NCBI GenBank assembly: GCA_008000375.1
Contig: SMOI01000224.1
Location: 5,978-52,640, forward strand
Direction of reading: 5' to 3'
DNA length: 46,663 bases
DNA from: Poteriospumella lacustris
Lineage: Eukaryota; Sar; Chrysophyceae; Chromulinales; Dinobryaceae
Shown here piece by piece: positions 10,880 through 22,300 of the stretch. The translations under genes were made by a program, and so were the position numbers. The notes under the pieces are model-generated. The model was not told the DNA's origin. It searched no databases and was given only the letters and a program-made list of their open reading frames with translations. The stretch's first letter is position 1; each line of letters starts with the position of its first letter.

Positions 10880-11967
10880 TTACACGGGGCCATATGGAAG
10901 GTTTGTGATGACTCCATTCACAATGTTGCTGGGATAGGCGACAGTATTCTTTCCTTTCCAAGTTGCAAAGGAGAAAGTGTCACGAGACTTCGCGTCCAGA
11001 CGGGTGCATTGCAAGTTGGAGTACGTCAACGGTGTTTTGGGCTCACACACCGCTGGGGAGGCATGAGATTCACACAGATAGGCAGTACCGACACCCACTG
11101 TTTGAACATCACCATTGTTGATGTCCAACAACAAGGCTGTATGTTCATCAACACCCAATGCACGGGCAACGGAAGGTGGTGTAGACTCGACATCCTTCAT
11201 AATGCGCGCGTTGAAGGTCAAAGAACGACCCATGCGATCACGAGTGACTACAAGCCAATTAAAATGTTAACAGTGTGATTCGACCGTGAAAGAACGTTAA
11301 CAGCAAGTCGCTTACCGAAATGGGTGTCGGCCAGGACAGTCTCCAAGTACGGGATTTTGAGGAACTTTCCACCGATGGTCAACGTGCGATCGTATGGATT
11401 CGCCAGAGCTTCTTCTGAAATAATAGATCCTGTCTCAGAGGTATAGATCCAATTGCCCAGAATCATGCACCCAGCCGACGTTCCACCAATGGTCACGTTG
11501 GCAATTTTAGATTGAATAATGGTTTGAATCTCCGTTCCCGCCCAAAAGTTCAGGTAGTCCGACTGATCACCACCGGCAAAGAAAATGGCCTCTGCCTTGC
11601 GCAAATAGTCCAAGATTTCGGGTTCATCGCTCGCTCTGCGATGTTTCGTCAAAATAGTTCTGACTGAATTGAGCTTGGGTCCAGATGCCAACGACAGGCC
11701 GAAGATGTAGTTGTTGTATGCCTCATCTCCAGCAGATCTGAGAACCACAAAGTCTCCACCATTTGCGTTGCCAATTTGCCACATAAACGCATCGTCTGTG
11801 TCTTTTCCTCCTCCCATCAGAACAACACCTGGTTTGGTTGAAGATGGAACGGCATCAACTCCGCAATTTCCCTCACACCAGATGTCATAATCCTTTCCCA
11901 CGGATCTGAACACGGATGCTTCCGTCAACAAGCAAAACCACGTTAGAGTTATCAACACGGCCAGCAT
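10880..11967 (-). CDS. Secreted peptidase family S51 protein (cyanophycinase-like)
   Basis: Exons 11967..11316 and 11247..10880 (339 residues); 68-nt phase-1 intron inside the DTHF/RDRMG motif. The start was chosen at MLAVLITLTWFCLLTEA, a clear signal peptide. S51 enzymes are serine exopeptidases that cleave Asp-containing peptides or cyanophycin dipeptides. Conserved features are VVLMGGGKDTDDAF, AIFFAGGDQSDY, the nucleophile elbow TIGGTSAGCM (Ser164) and ADTHFVTRDRMGRS with its conserved His. A signal peptide and several cysteines suggest action in food vacuoles or outside the cell. The C-terminus NLPYGPV is uncertain only if another small exon exists downstream. Confidence 0.82.
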
Positions 11968-12413
11968 TTTTCTTTTCGTTGCCCAATTCAGGTTGTAAAC
12001 TGTGCATATCCAAGCCATGCAGATCGTCGCACAGTCGCTCCACTTTCTTGTGCTTTGCGATGTGTGGCTGAAGATGTCGCTTGTCAGTTGTCCTTTGTCG
12101 TCTTTAGTGTCCGTCCGGCACTGTAGACTGTAGACTGTGGGAACGTCGTTGATTCGCATTGTCGTCTCCCCGTTCGGTATTCACATTGGTAGTTTTTGGC
12201 TTCGTCTGATACCCTGTACAACTTTGCGATTGCTCGTGTAAAGATGTGATGCAAGAGTGAAGGAACTCCACTGCCAACCAAGCGACACCATTACGCAAAA
12301 CTGATTCTATCGTACAGGGCGACGAATTCGTACTTAACGTGATTTACAAAAAATATTTACATATCCACACATTAACAATGCAACGCGAAGTGCAGCTTCT
12401 TCCTTCAACGACT
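11968..12413. other. Intergenic spacer upstream of the S51 gene
   Basis: About 450 bp between two minus-strand genes, holding the S51 promoter/5' UTR and the 3' UTR of the 96-residue gene. In-frame minus-strand codons extend above 11967, but they include no better signal-peptide start. Confidence 0.45.
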
Positions 12414-12704
12414 TTAAACTGATTTCTCTGGGCCCTTCTCGTCTGGGAGGGCAGGATGATGTGCCTCCTGTGCCATCAGACCAAGAGTCTTCATAGCATC
12501 TTCGATTTTCTCCCGTGGAGTCTTCTTGTATACATCGTCTAGCATTTTTCGAATTCGTTCTGATTCGTGGTTACTGGTGCCTGTGGTGATTTCCTTCGGA
12601 ATGACGAAGTTCATGATAACCATTCCGCCTACAATAGGCCAGAAAATCATATTGATGGCGGTGACAATTCTACGCGCTCTCATAAATGATGTTGCTGGGG
12701 GCAT
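12414..12704 (-). CDS. Small single-pass membrane protein, 96 residues
   Basis: Single exon; ATG at 12704 with A at -3. After a short basic N-terminus (MRARRIVTAIN) comes one hydrophobic helix (MIFWPIVGGMVIMNFVIP) and then a charged helical tail (RIRKMLDDVYKKTPREKIEDAMKTLG). The design resembles small mitochondrial inner-membrane or ER single-pass proteins, but I do not recognise a family. It is divergent from the mitochondrial MetRS gene. Confidence 0.6.
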   Translation of the reverse strand: MPPATSFMRARRIVTAINMIFWPIVGGMVIMNFVIPKEITTGTSNHESERIRKMLDDVYKKTPREKIEDAMKTLGLMAQEAHHPALPDEKGPEKSV

Positions 12705-13332
12705 TTTTTGTCAAAGTGGAACAATCCAAGACCAAGCGAGTGACCAAAAAAAAGAGATCTATTCGTTGGGGCTACGTGCAAACAAACGCGGTGAAAGAGG
12801 ATTACTCTTCGACTTAGTCACTCAATGTTGCAGGAACTTCAGCAGAGGAACCTTGTACAAGCAGCGAATCTCCACTACAGTCAATGATATGCGGAAAATG
12901 CTATTTATTCTGATATTCTTGAGCTTGTTTCTTTTTGACAGCGGGTTGGAGCGTCGTGCGTCGTGGCTGGCTCCTGACTGATGTGGCCTGAACAGTACTT
13001 TATTGCTACCAAAGTATATTTATATCATCGCTTGTAGTATTTTCTTTTGTGCTAGGTTGACTGGTTCTTCTTCGACGCGATTTCTCTTCCCCAAAGCTGG
13101 AAGCCGACAAGGCTTCTTTCTCAAAGGACAAACCAAAGTAAGGAGCACATGCGTAATACATTCCTTCAGGTCGAGCTGCTGTTTCATGGATTGCGATAGA
13201 GTGGTTCAGAGTGACGGAGATTTCTAGTTCCATCTTTCATTGCAGTGGGGCCTATCGTGCATGCATTGTGAACGAACTCTTGGATGCATATCGATTGTTG
13301 CATTCCTTTTCATTCTTCTTCCAACTGCAAAC
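12705..13332. promoter_or_regulatory. Divergent promoter region, small membrane protein (-) and mitochondrial MetRS (+)
   Basis: About 630 bp between start codons facing away from each other. No RNA gene was seen. An in-frame upstream ATG for MetRS exists at 13261. Confidence 0.45.
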
Positions 13333-15142
13333 ATGCTTTCAACATCTCTTCAAAGAAACAGCTTTCGGCTGTTACAGCGTACAGTGAACGCCCGCGCTGT
13401 CCGTCCCTATTCATCGTTTTCACCACGATTGGCAGCAAGTACGACGAGCGGTGAGCGATTTAGTATCACCACTCCCATCTACTACGTGAACGGTGAACCG
13501 CATTTGGGACATGCATATACTTCCGTTCTTTCCGATGTGATTGCGAGATACCATCGAAAGCTGGGGAAGGAGGTTTTCTTCTTATCAGGTACCGATGAAC
13601 ACGGTCAGAAAGTACAGCAAAGTGCATCTGCCGCCGGAAGGACTCCAGATGCATTTACCAACGATGTATCGTGCAAGTTTCGTGATTTAATGTCCCTTCT
13701 CCATTGTTCCAACGACGATTTTATTCGTACAACGGAAGATCGTCACAAACAGGCAGTAGAACACCTGTGGAAGGTTCTGGAGGACAGTGGTCAGATTTAT
13801 CTCGGAGCATATGAAGGGTGGTACTCCATCCGCGACGAAGCCTTTTATCAGCAATCAGAATTAGTTGATGGCAAAGCACCAACTGGTGCAGAAGTGACTT
13901 GGGTCACCGAGGAGAGTTACTTTTTCCGCCTCTCGCAATGGACGGAGAAACTCATTGATTTGTATCAGAAGCACCCGGAAATGCTCGGACCAAAGGGTAG
14001 AACCAATGAAATTATGGCCATGTTAACGCAGCCCGGAGGATTAAAGGATTTGTCGATATCGCGCACCGCGTTTTCGTGGGGAATTCCAGTTCCAGGGAAT
14101 CCGAAACATGTGGTGTATGTGTGGCTGGATGCGCTGGTAAACTACATATCTGCCTTGGGCTATCCGGATACAGATCAGTCGCGATTCCAAAAATTTTGGC
14201 CTGCGGATATTCACATCGTAGGGAAGGATATTCTTCGTTTTCATGCGATCTATTGGCCAGCCTTTTTGATGGCCGCCAATCTTCCCCTGCCGAAGGTATG
14301 TTCGTGCTTTGTTTTATGCATGTCTGTTGTCGATGCCGTTGTGATGATTATCGGGCAATGGGTGTCTATAGAAAATATTCGCTCATGGCTGGTGGACAAA
14401 AGACGGCGAGAAAATGTCGAAGTCGTTGGGCAATGTGGTGGAGCCGTGTGCATTGGTTCACAAGTACGGTGTGGATTACGTGCGATACTTCCTCGTGTCA
14501 GAGATTCCCTTTGGTCAAGATGGTGACTTCGCTCATGATCTTCTCGCGATCAAGATCAATGCAGATCTTGCGAACAGTTATGGAAACTTAGTCATGCGGG
14601 CACTGGTGCTCATCAACAAGTTTTGTGATGGCAAAGTCCCCGCACCTGAAACTCCTCTCACAGAAGAAGACCAGCAACTTCTTGCTCTTGCCAAATCCAA
14701 GACACTTTCGACACTGAAATCACAACTCGTTGAACTGAATATGAAGGCACTGACGGAGACTATTCTAGCCATTTCGCGTGAGGGCAATCGATATATCATC
14801 CACTACGCTCCTTGGGAACTGGCGAAGACCGATCCAGCAAGAATGAAAACGGTTTTGTATGTTCTGTCGGAGGCCCTTCGATTGACCACGATATATATGC
14901 AACCTATCATTCCAAGTTCGGCAAAACGTATTTTTGACGACTTTGGCGTGCCAGAGGCGTATCAAACGTTTGCCAGCATTGAAGACACCATCCCCCCGGG
15001 TCTTACTGTCAACCCAAATTTGGCCCCGATGTTTCCTCGTGTGGAACTCGCAGCAGCTCCGACAGCAAAGGCAGTTCAACCCCCAAAGAAGGAAAAGAAG
15101 GTAAAAGCACCCAAGCAAAAGATAACCGATGAAACCCAATGA
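13333..15142 (+). CDS. MARS2: Methionyl-tRNA synthetase, mitochondrial type
   Basis: Exons 13333..14295 and 14372..15142 (577 residues); 76-nt phase-0 intron splitting PLPK/KIFAHGWW. It charges tRNA-Met with methionine. The class I signatures are HLGH (57-60, in YVNGEPHLGHAYTS) and KMSKS (335-339). Also visible are FLSGTDEHGQKVQ, VYVWLDALVNY and FAHGWWTKDGEKMSKSLGN. The connective domain lacks zinc-knuckle cysteines, as in organellar and some bacterial enzymes. The start at 13333 gives a typical matrix presequence (MLSTSLQRNSFRLLQRTVNA...RPYSS); an ATG at 13261 would add 24 hydrophobic residues. The C-terminus has an unusual lysine-rich tail (QPPKKEKKVKAPKQK). Confidence 0.93.
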
Positions 15143-15367
15143 AACCCGACAACGGCTTTATACCTGTAATTTTCTGTCTTTTATCTTATTTGTTGTTTCC
15201 ATTGTAAATTTTCCAATTCATATTGTTTTCAAGTTCTATTTCATTCCCATATGGCATACACAAGGGGAATGAGTCCACCTCATAGTTTCATTCCACGTAG
15301 TATGTTGTCTAAAAAGAAGTGGTATTCATCTCATACATTCATATACAGCTGTGTCGCCCCTAACTTT

Positions 15368-15440
15368 GCTCTAGTAGTATAGTGGTCATTACGTCAGCTT
15401 TACACGCTGAATGTCGTGGGTTCGAACCCCACCTGGAGTA
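15368..15440 (+). tRNA. tRNA-Val, anticodon TAC (UAC)
   Basis: A 73-nt cloverleaf without intron. The acceptor stem GCTCTAG pairs with CTGGAGT (G-U pairs allowed), followed by discriminator A at 15440. The A box is TAGTATAGTGG. The anticodon stem TCAGC/GCTGA holds the 7-nt loop TTTACAC with anticodon TAC at 15401-15403. The B box/T arm is GTGGGTTCGAACCCCAC. CCA is not encoded, as expected for a nuclear tRNA gene. Confidence 0.95.
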
Positions 15441-15455
15441 CGGTCTTCACAGTAC

Positions 15456-15461
15456 TTTTTT
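15456..15461 (+). terminator. RNA polymerase III terminator (T6)
   Basis: A run of six T begins 15 nt after the tRNA-Val discriminator base, a normal Pol III stop signal. Confidence 0.75.
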
Positions 15462-15703
15462 CTTTTGGTTTTGTCAGTGGAGCCCTCACTCTGGATCCGC
15501 GTCAGTCCGTCATAGGGCTGTGTCCTTTTTTGTCGGCAGTTCTTCGCAGCAGCAGCGGAGCAGCTGTCGACCATCGCAGCAGAGGCACCTCGAAAACTCT
15601 TTACGTTTTTGGACTTCTTCGCACAACTTTTCTTGAGCGTATCGCTTGATTTCTTTGTCTTCTATCCCTCTTTTTATAATCTTCCTCCACAACTTTCGCA
15701 AAA

Positions 15704-16023
15704 ATGCCGTGGCAGATGGCTCCTCCTCTCATCATCATTTGCGGTGCTTTCACCGCAACTGGTGTTCTTCTTCAGGGCGTCGATTGGCTTTTTCACGGCC
15801 GCGTAAGACTCTGATTCCTTGCTTTGTCTATGGTTTTGCTCATTTTCTTATGGCTTTCATTTGGCTCCTACAGAATCGTCGTGTTCGCATCACTGACTTC
15901 GAGCGTAGCTTGGATTTGAGAGACGTCGCCATCAAGAATGATCTGAAGAAATTAGCAGAAGTGGAAAGGTTGAATAAATTAGCAAGTGGGGCAGGTATAA
16001 GTCCAAAAGGACACCATCATTAG
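15704..16023 (+). CDS. NDUFA1: NDUFA1/MWFE-like accessory subunit of mitochondrial complex I
   Basis: Two short exons, 15704..15802 and 15874..16023 (82 residues), with a 71-nt phase-0 intron (GTAAGA donor, CTACAG acceptor). MPWQMAPPLIIICGAF starts a single hydrophobic helix, followed by GVDWLFHGRNRRVRITDFERSLDLRDVAI. A short N-terminus before one TM segment, then GR-x-RR and a final D-x-x-L-x-x-RD block, matches the MWFE/NDUFA1 pattern of about 70 residues. This subunit sits in the complex I membrane arm and is needed for assembly. The tail of about 25 charged residues ending HHH is longer than usual. AAAATG gives a favourable start context. Confidence 0.72.
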
Positions 16024-16357
16024 CAGCAAGGAGGTGATATGATATGGCCAACAGTTGAGAACTGTCGTTCCTTCTCAGCCGCTGTGTTTGCTTTCTCTGT
16101 CTGTTGTATGTAACGTAATGAAGAACACCGACTTCACCACCGACTTGTTTTATTGTTTTCAATTATCAGGTAGTTAACGATTGGGGGGTTGGTGATTTCT
16201 TAGTGAGTGAGCGAGTGTGGGGTAGAGACATGTGTTGCAGAGCAGATCAGCACACAAACGAGTAAAAAACGAATATGTAGAGAGGGTGTAGAGAGGGAGG
16301 GGGAAAGGACAAAGACAAACGAAAAGTGAAAATATTTGGGGCGGTGGGGAGGCGCCC
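16024..16357. other. Convergent 3' spacer
   Basis: About 330 bp between the NDUFA1-like stop and the stop of the giant HECT gene. It is G/A-rich with short AGAGGG repeats; no gene is seen. Confidence 0.5.
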
Positions 16358-19300
16358 TTAAGCGAAACCGAAGCCCTCCGATCCTTCGCTAATCGCCAGC
16401 AGCAGCTTCTCTCGTAGCTCTTCCGCTGATACATATTCCGGCAAATCCAGCTGATTGTAACAGGTGTGTGCGCTGGGCAACAATCCACGGTCGCCGCCAT
16501 CCGCTTTGTGAATGGAGAACTTCTGCACGCCTCGCATGCCTTGCAAGTGGGCAAAGCCACCCAACGGTACTTTGCTGGTACCCGTCACGAACTGCAAGAA
16601 CGATGCCCGTTCTTCACGATTGAACGACCGCAGCGCTTCCCAGAACCAACGGATCATGGAGTCCGTCGGACGGTAGTTGCCATACTCCGTGTGCAATTGC
16701 AATTCGTCGATGTTGACATCCGGCAGGCCACAAATCAACAGTTCCAATTCCGTCGGCGAGAAGATGCAAATCAATTCGGGAGGAACCAACTCGTAAAAAC
16801 CCGCCAGAAAAGAATCAATCTGAGGGAAAATACCCGCCGTCATACGATGGTGCGCAATCAAACGAACGTATTCGTGCTTGTTCTCGTCGGTCACGGCAAT
16901 GGTCGCCCCGTTGGGAATCAATTCGACGTCTTCCGTACGACCAAACTTTTGGATTTCCGCCGTGAAGGTCATTCCTGCGAATCCGAGATCCTCCAACGGA
17001 TGGTCCAACATCATCTTCAACGACTTGTAATAATCCGGCTCCGTCGCTTCAATGTCACCAAACTCGATGGGCATCCCCAACAAATGTTTGTAAAACGACC
17101 GCGTGAAGTGCGCATCCATCAGTTGGCGATCACAGATCGCCTTGCCAATGATGCGACCGACAAACTTGAAGTATTCCAAGTGATTCGAGTTGATGAAACT
17201 CAACGGATTCGGTTGGAACGTGGCGCCATCGGCGGCGGCCATGAACAGCGCATACCCCGGATTGAAGATTTCACGTGCCAAAATCGAATACCATTCGCGA
17301 GACAATCCACCGGCATCGATTCCTTGTTCCCCATAGAACTGTACTTGCAACCGACCACGCATATCCACCGCGGATCGACCACGCAATTGCTGGTACGAAT
17401 CTTCAAAGACTTGATTGCGACGGATTTGCAAATGCACACCCCGGCGACCCGTTTGTTGGTGGACGCGTTTCAATTTCGCGAAGAAATATTTGCGTTTCAC
17501 TTCGAAACTCAAATGCGAACGCAATTGGGTCACACGAATCAACGGTGCAAAGGACGTCTCCAACAGAATGGGCTTCGATTTGATCACCAAGTTCAAGAGA
17601 CTGCGATGATTGTGCACGAATTGCACCAAGCGACGATAACGTGACGAGACGTGTCCATCACCGACACTGCTGGCGCTACCACCCACGCCCAGGCCAAAGG
17701 AGCGTGTGCGCGACATCGACAGCTGCAGGGCATACTGGTGGCGGTGCTCGTTGCCATCGGGTGACGTGGGACCGCTGCCACCGGAAGCGGAAGTCAACGA
17801 CGTGTCTTGTGTAGGCAACGAGATGTTCGCTCGTTGGTACGCCACCGTCGTACGGAAGCGTTGGCCAGGGATCTTCGACTGCGCCGTGGCGGTCGAGGAC
17901 GTCGCAGGGGTCGTTGCAGCGGCGGCAGCAGCTGGAGTGGCAGGAGCCGGAGCAGCCACGGCAGGCGTTTCACTGGTCGATGAGGGCACAACAACGGATG
18001 GGGTAGCATCCGGTGCGGTAACAGGAGCAGCAGGAGCAGCAGGAGCAGCAGGAGCAGCAGGAGCAGCAGGAGCAGCTGCCCCAGGCGCAGCGCCCTCACC
18101 CGACGTAGCGGGGGCGGCATCTGCACCTTTCAGCAAGTCACTGGCGTAGATGAGGAAGAAGCTTTCGATCAGCGGCAGCAAACGGCGCGCGGCCGACAAC
18201 AGCGACGTCAACTTCGGCGTGCTCTTGATGCCTTCCGCTTCCAAACTGTCATCGTCCACCACGAAGATCTTCAACGCCGTCAACGCGTGGTCCAACGCCG
18301 TCCAGACTTGATTCATCGTGTCGACGGGCGCAATGTCGTACAAACTGTGTGGGGTCGCGACGGGTGAAGCGCCATGGCGGTTCACGGCGAGCGCTTGTTC
18401 GGCGATGGATCCACCACCTGTGGCCTTCTCTGCGATGGATTGCAGCGTTTGAATGACGCGAACGAAGCGATCAAACACGTGATGGTCGACAGAATCCACC
18501 AAGGGAATCACCGCCAGCGACGGGACACGAGCCAAGGGAATGCTACCCGCTTCAGTAGGTGCTGCAGATGCAGATGCTGCACCTGTTGAGGCGCTCTCAG
18601 CAGAAGCAGCCGCCGTTGCTGCCGCCTGAGCGGTGCTGCGACGAACCGCGTGCGTGAATTGATCCACGGCGACCTTCGTTTGGCCGCCAATCTCTCCCAG
18701 CGCATCGCACATGAGCTCCATCGCCACGGTCGCATTCGCTTGGAACTTCGTCACCCGCCCTAACGTCGAGGTGATGGCCCGGACCACACGAGCTGTGCAC
18801 AAATCACTCAGCAACACATCGCAGAGCATCGCCAACGAATCGCGATCAAAGAACACTGGCGGCACGGCCACATGGATAGCACGCGTAGGTGCGTAGTCAC
18901 CTTGTGACTCATCGGGCAGAACGGCGACGAAGCCATCCGCATTGTCTGGCAGAGCATCCAACGGCTGCGATAGACTATCAATCAAATGCGTCATCACCTC
19001 CAAATCTTGTTGACTCTGCGACAGCAGCACCGTGGGCAACGCGCGTACGATCTGCTCCAACAACGATTCCGTCGACGATGCGGCCGACAATAACGACAAC
19101 GGGCCCACCCGAGCCGCGGGTGTTGACGATGACGACGATGATGACGACTCCGCAGGCGTGACGGCGAAGCGGCCGATCTCGTCGAACGACACGTCAAAGG
19201 CTCTGGAACGAGGCAACAACCCCAACACCGACAACGATTGACCCTGTTGCGCACATAGCGACGTCATGATAAAGACCACACGACACCAGGCTATCGACGA

Positions 19301-22300
19301 GGGCGCCAACATCCAAACACTCGACGCGGGAGAGCCATCATCAGTACCATCCCCCTGGACGGGCAATTCCAACTGACGCATCACCGCTTCAAAGTCCGTG
19401 TCAAATTTATCGGTGACCTGACGCACCAAATGCGGCTGATTCGTGATCAACCCCACGAACAGCTTCGCGAGATCATATTTATCGCTCGTGGAACGGCAAA
19501 TATTCAGCAACACAGACATCAACGTGTCCGTCACCCGACTGGGGTGCTTCACACTCGACACCAACACGCGCGTCAATGCCAACAGCAGTCGAGGGGGCAG
19601 CGGGAATTTGATTCGCGAATTCATGAGCATTCGCACGAGACCATTCCGAGGGGTACGCGAGGCTGGTCGTTCACGGAAACGTGAACGAGCATCACGAAGA
19701 CTCGGTGGGATCATGACCATGTCGCCGTCCATTTCTTCGTCGTAGTCTTCTTCGTCAAAATCAGACTCATCGTCTCCACCGCCTAAAATTGCAGCAGCCG
19801 AAGGTAAACCCGTTTGCATTGGGAATGCAGCATTGGGTGCAGCAGGAATGGCTGCAGTACCGCCACCGCCACCGCCGCCTCCACCGCCGCCACCAAGAGC
19901 GTTGCTGTGAATGATCTCATGACGCTGCCAATTCGATGCGGCCCGTTCGCGTAACGTTTGCGCCTCTGCTTGTACTTCCGCGGGTAACGACTCCAAGAAG
20001 CTTTGCTCGGCGGTCAACAAGACCTCCGAACGCAGGTCCAACGGTAGAGACGACAAGAACGTCATGTTGTCCACTTCCGCCGGAGCTGCACTTCCTGCGC
20101 CTCCCGCAGCGTCACCAGTGGCACCAGCGCCACCGCCAGGATTGAGCAAGGCACGTTCGGCATCACGTTGTCGTCTGGCCTGGTCCAACACTTCTTGACG
20201 AATGTCGTCCGGTAGACTCATGATCGTTTCGTAATCAAACCCAGAAGCGGCCACTAAATCACGCATTTGATTGGCCGTTTCTCCGTGTTGCTCAAGGACT
20301 TCCATTTGCATCTCCGGTGGCAGCGAATAGAACACATCCACATCGTAGCCCGGCGGGCAGATCAATTGGCCAGCCGGGGCATCTTCTTCACCGCCATCCG
20401 CTGCAACAGCTTCAGCAGCGTCAGCAGGTTCCTCCGCTTCAACCGCGACGGCTTCTTCAGAGGCGGGCACCGGTGACACTGGAACTTGTGCTTGCTGACT
20501 CGCCGCGATGGTGCGAACAATGGACGACAGATCCAATGTTCCCATCGACAAATCTATGACGGGCGACGAAGACGTCGTCAACAACGACGACTGCGACACC
20601 GCCGACGGAAGAGTACTCACTGCCCCAGAGGTAGGGGCCACCGTCGGTAGACTCTCCGTCAGCATCGTGGGGGATGATGGAATCAAGTGTCCTTCCTCGT
20701 CGGATTCAGGAATTTGTGGCGTTTCGGATACCAAAAATGGATCAGCCATCGATAATCCTCCGCTGAGTACACTGGCTTCCGAGGCATCCAGAACACTGTA
20801 CGCTCCCTCGTCGTTGTCAAAGGCGCGCGACTCCGAATGAAGCGTGTCGTTATCCAGCGCGGACACACCGCCCATGTGACTACTGTCCGCTCCATCGTCT
20901 TCGTCGCCATCATCGCTGCCACTGTCGTCGTCGTCTTCCGCTTCGTCGTCCACATCGTCGTCGTCGTCATCATCGTCATCATCGTCATCGTCGTCGCTGT
21001 GCTCATGGCCGACACCTTCTTCCTCAATCGGCGGGAAGGTACGAATCGTGTGGTCATCATCGGCCACTGTTCCAGGATTGGGCGTCGTTCGAATGGTCTC
21101 TTGGTCATCAACAGAGCCTCCGACCGATTCTCCCGAAGAAAGCACCACGCGCGCATTCACACGGCCGCCGCTACGATAGCCGGACGCTCGCATCGCACCC
21201 ACACTGGCCGTATCTTCGTGTTGCTCTTCTTGGGGTACGGTAAGCACCGACATTTCCTCGTAGGCTTCATGATCATCTTCTTCGATCTCAATCAACGGAG
21301 GAATAGGTCCCCCACGAACGGAGTCATCTTCGCCACCGTTTTGACGAGGATTTGGGTCTTGCACCGCCTGGACGCTGGTACTTGGCAAAGAGCTGTTGTC
21401 TTGCTGTGGCTCTGTACGACTCGTCGCCGTCGTCGACCCTTGCGACGTGGAGGCGCTGTCTCCGGCGACGGATTCGTCGCCCGCCGCCGACTCACTCTCT
21501 TGCAACAAAATCGTTTCGAAACGCTCTTGGAAAGCACGTGCAACGGAATCAACATTTCCTGCATACGCCGACGGCGCTCCACCCGGAGGAGTAGTCGACA
21601 TAGCCGAGGAAGGTGCAAACATTTCGTTGGTCATAGCTTGCGAGGGCATGACCGCAGGGCTAAAGGCCCCCGGGAACATCGCCGACATGGGCATGTTCTC
21701 GTCGTCTTCGTTCCACAGACCCATCGACGCATCTTGAGCGATATCGATCTCACGTCGTCCCAAGGCACCAAACGCCAGGTTGCGATTGTTCCATCGAGCA
21801 GCTCGGCTGTTCTGAATCACCGTTTGATTGATGTACGGGTTGAATCGAGCCGAATGATCGGTTCGAGACTCCAAGGCCCGGCTCACAGGCATCGGTAACA
21901 GCTCTTCATCCGCAACGGCCGCCACCGTCCCAGCACTGGTCAGTCCAAAGGGCAAGTTCGAATCTGGGGAAAACAATGAAGCAGCAGCAGGATCAGCCGA
22001 CAATCGACGATACACCTCGTCCAAAAAGCTTCCATTGCGAGGCTCAACACCCTCCGCTAAGGTGCGCAACAACGACTGCACGCTACGATCGTGTTCCGGT
22101 GGCGTCACGAAGTTGGATCTTCCACCCGCCGTACGACTTTCAGACTCAAAGGTACTTCGTGCGACACTGAGCAATTCCGCTTGTCTCGCACGGTCCCCGC
22201 CCAGAGTGCCAAACGACGTGTTCGGGTCCATGAACAGAGGAACCAATGGATCCTCTTCGCGGCCTCCGGCTGCGCGATGATTACCGCCAGCCCCACCCAT

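Noticed and set aside
10742-11278. 178-codon plus-strand frame
   Set aside because: Antisense to the second exon of the S51 peptidase and its 3' region; no motif.
16466-17644. 392-codon open frame on the plus strand, opposite the HECT domain
   Set aside because: It is antisense to strongly conserved HECT coding sequence, lacks any family motif and reads as the mirror of biased codons.
20837-21898. 353-codon plus-strand frame opposite the HECT gene
   Set aside because: It arises from the antisense of Asp/Glu-rich codons (GTC/GTT runs give Val/Ile-rich nonsense such as VVVVIIVIIVIVV), which mimics membrane segments.
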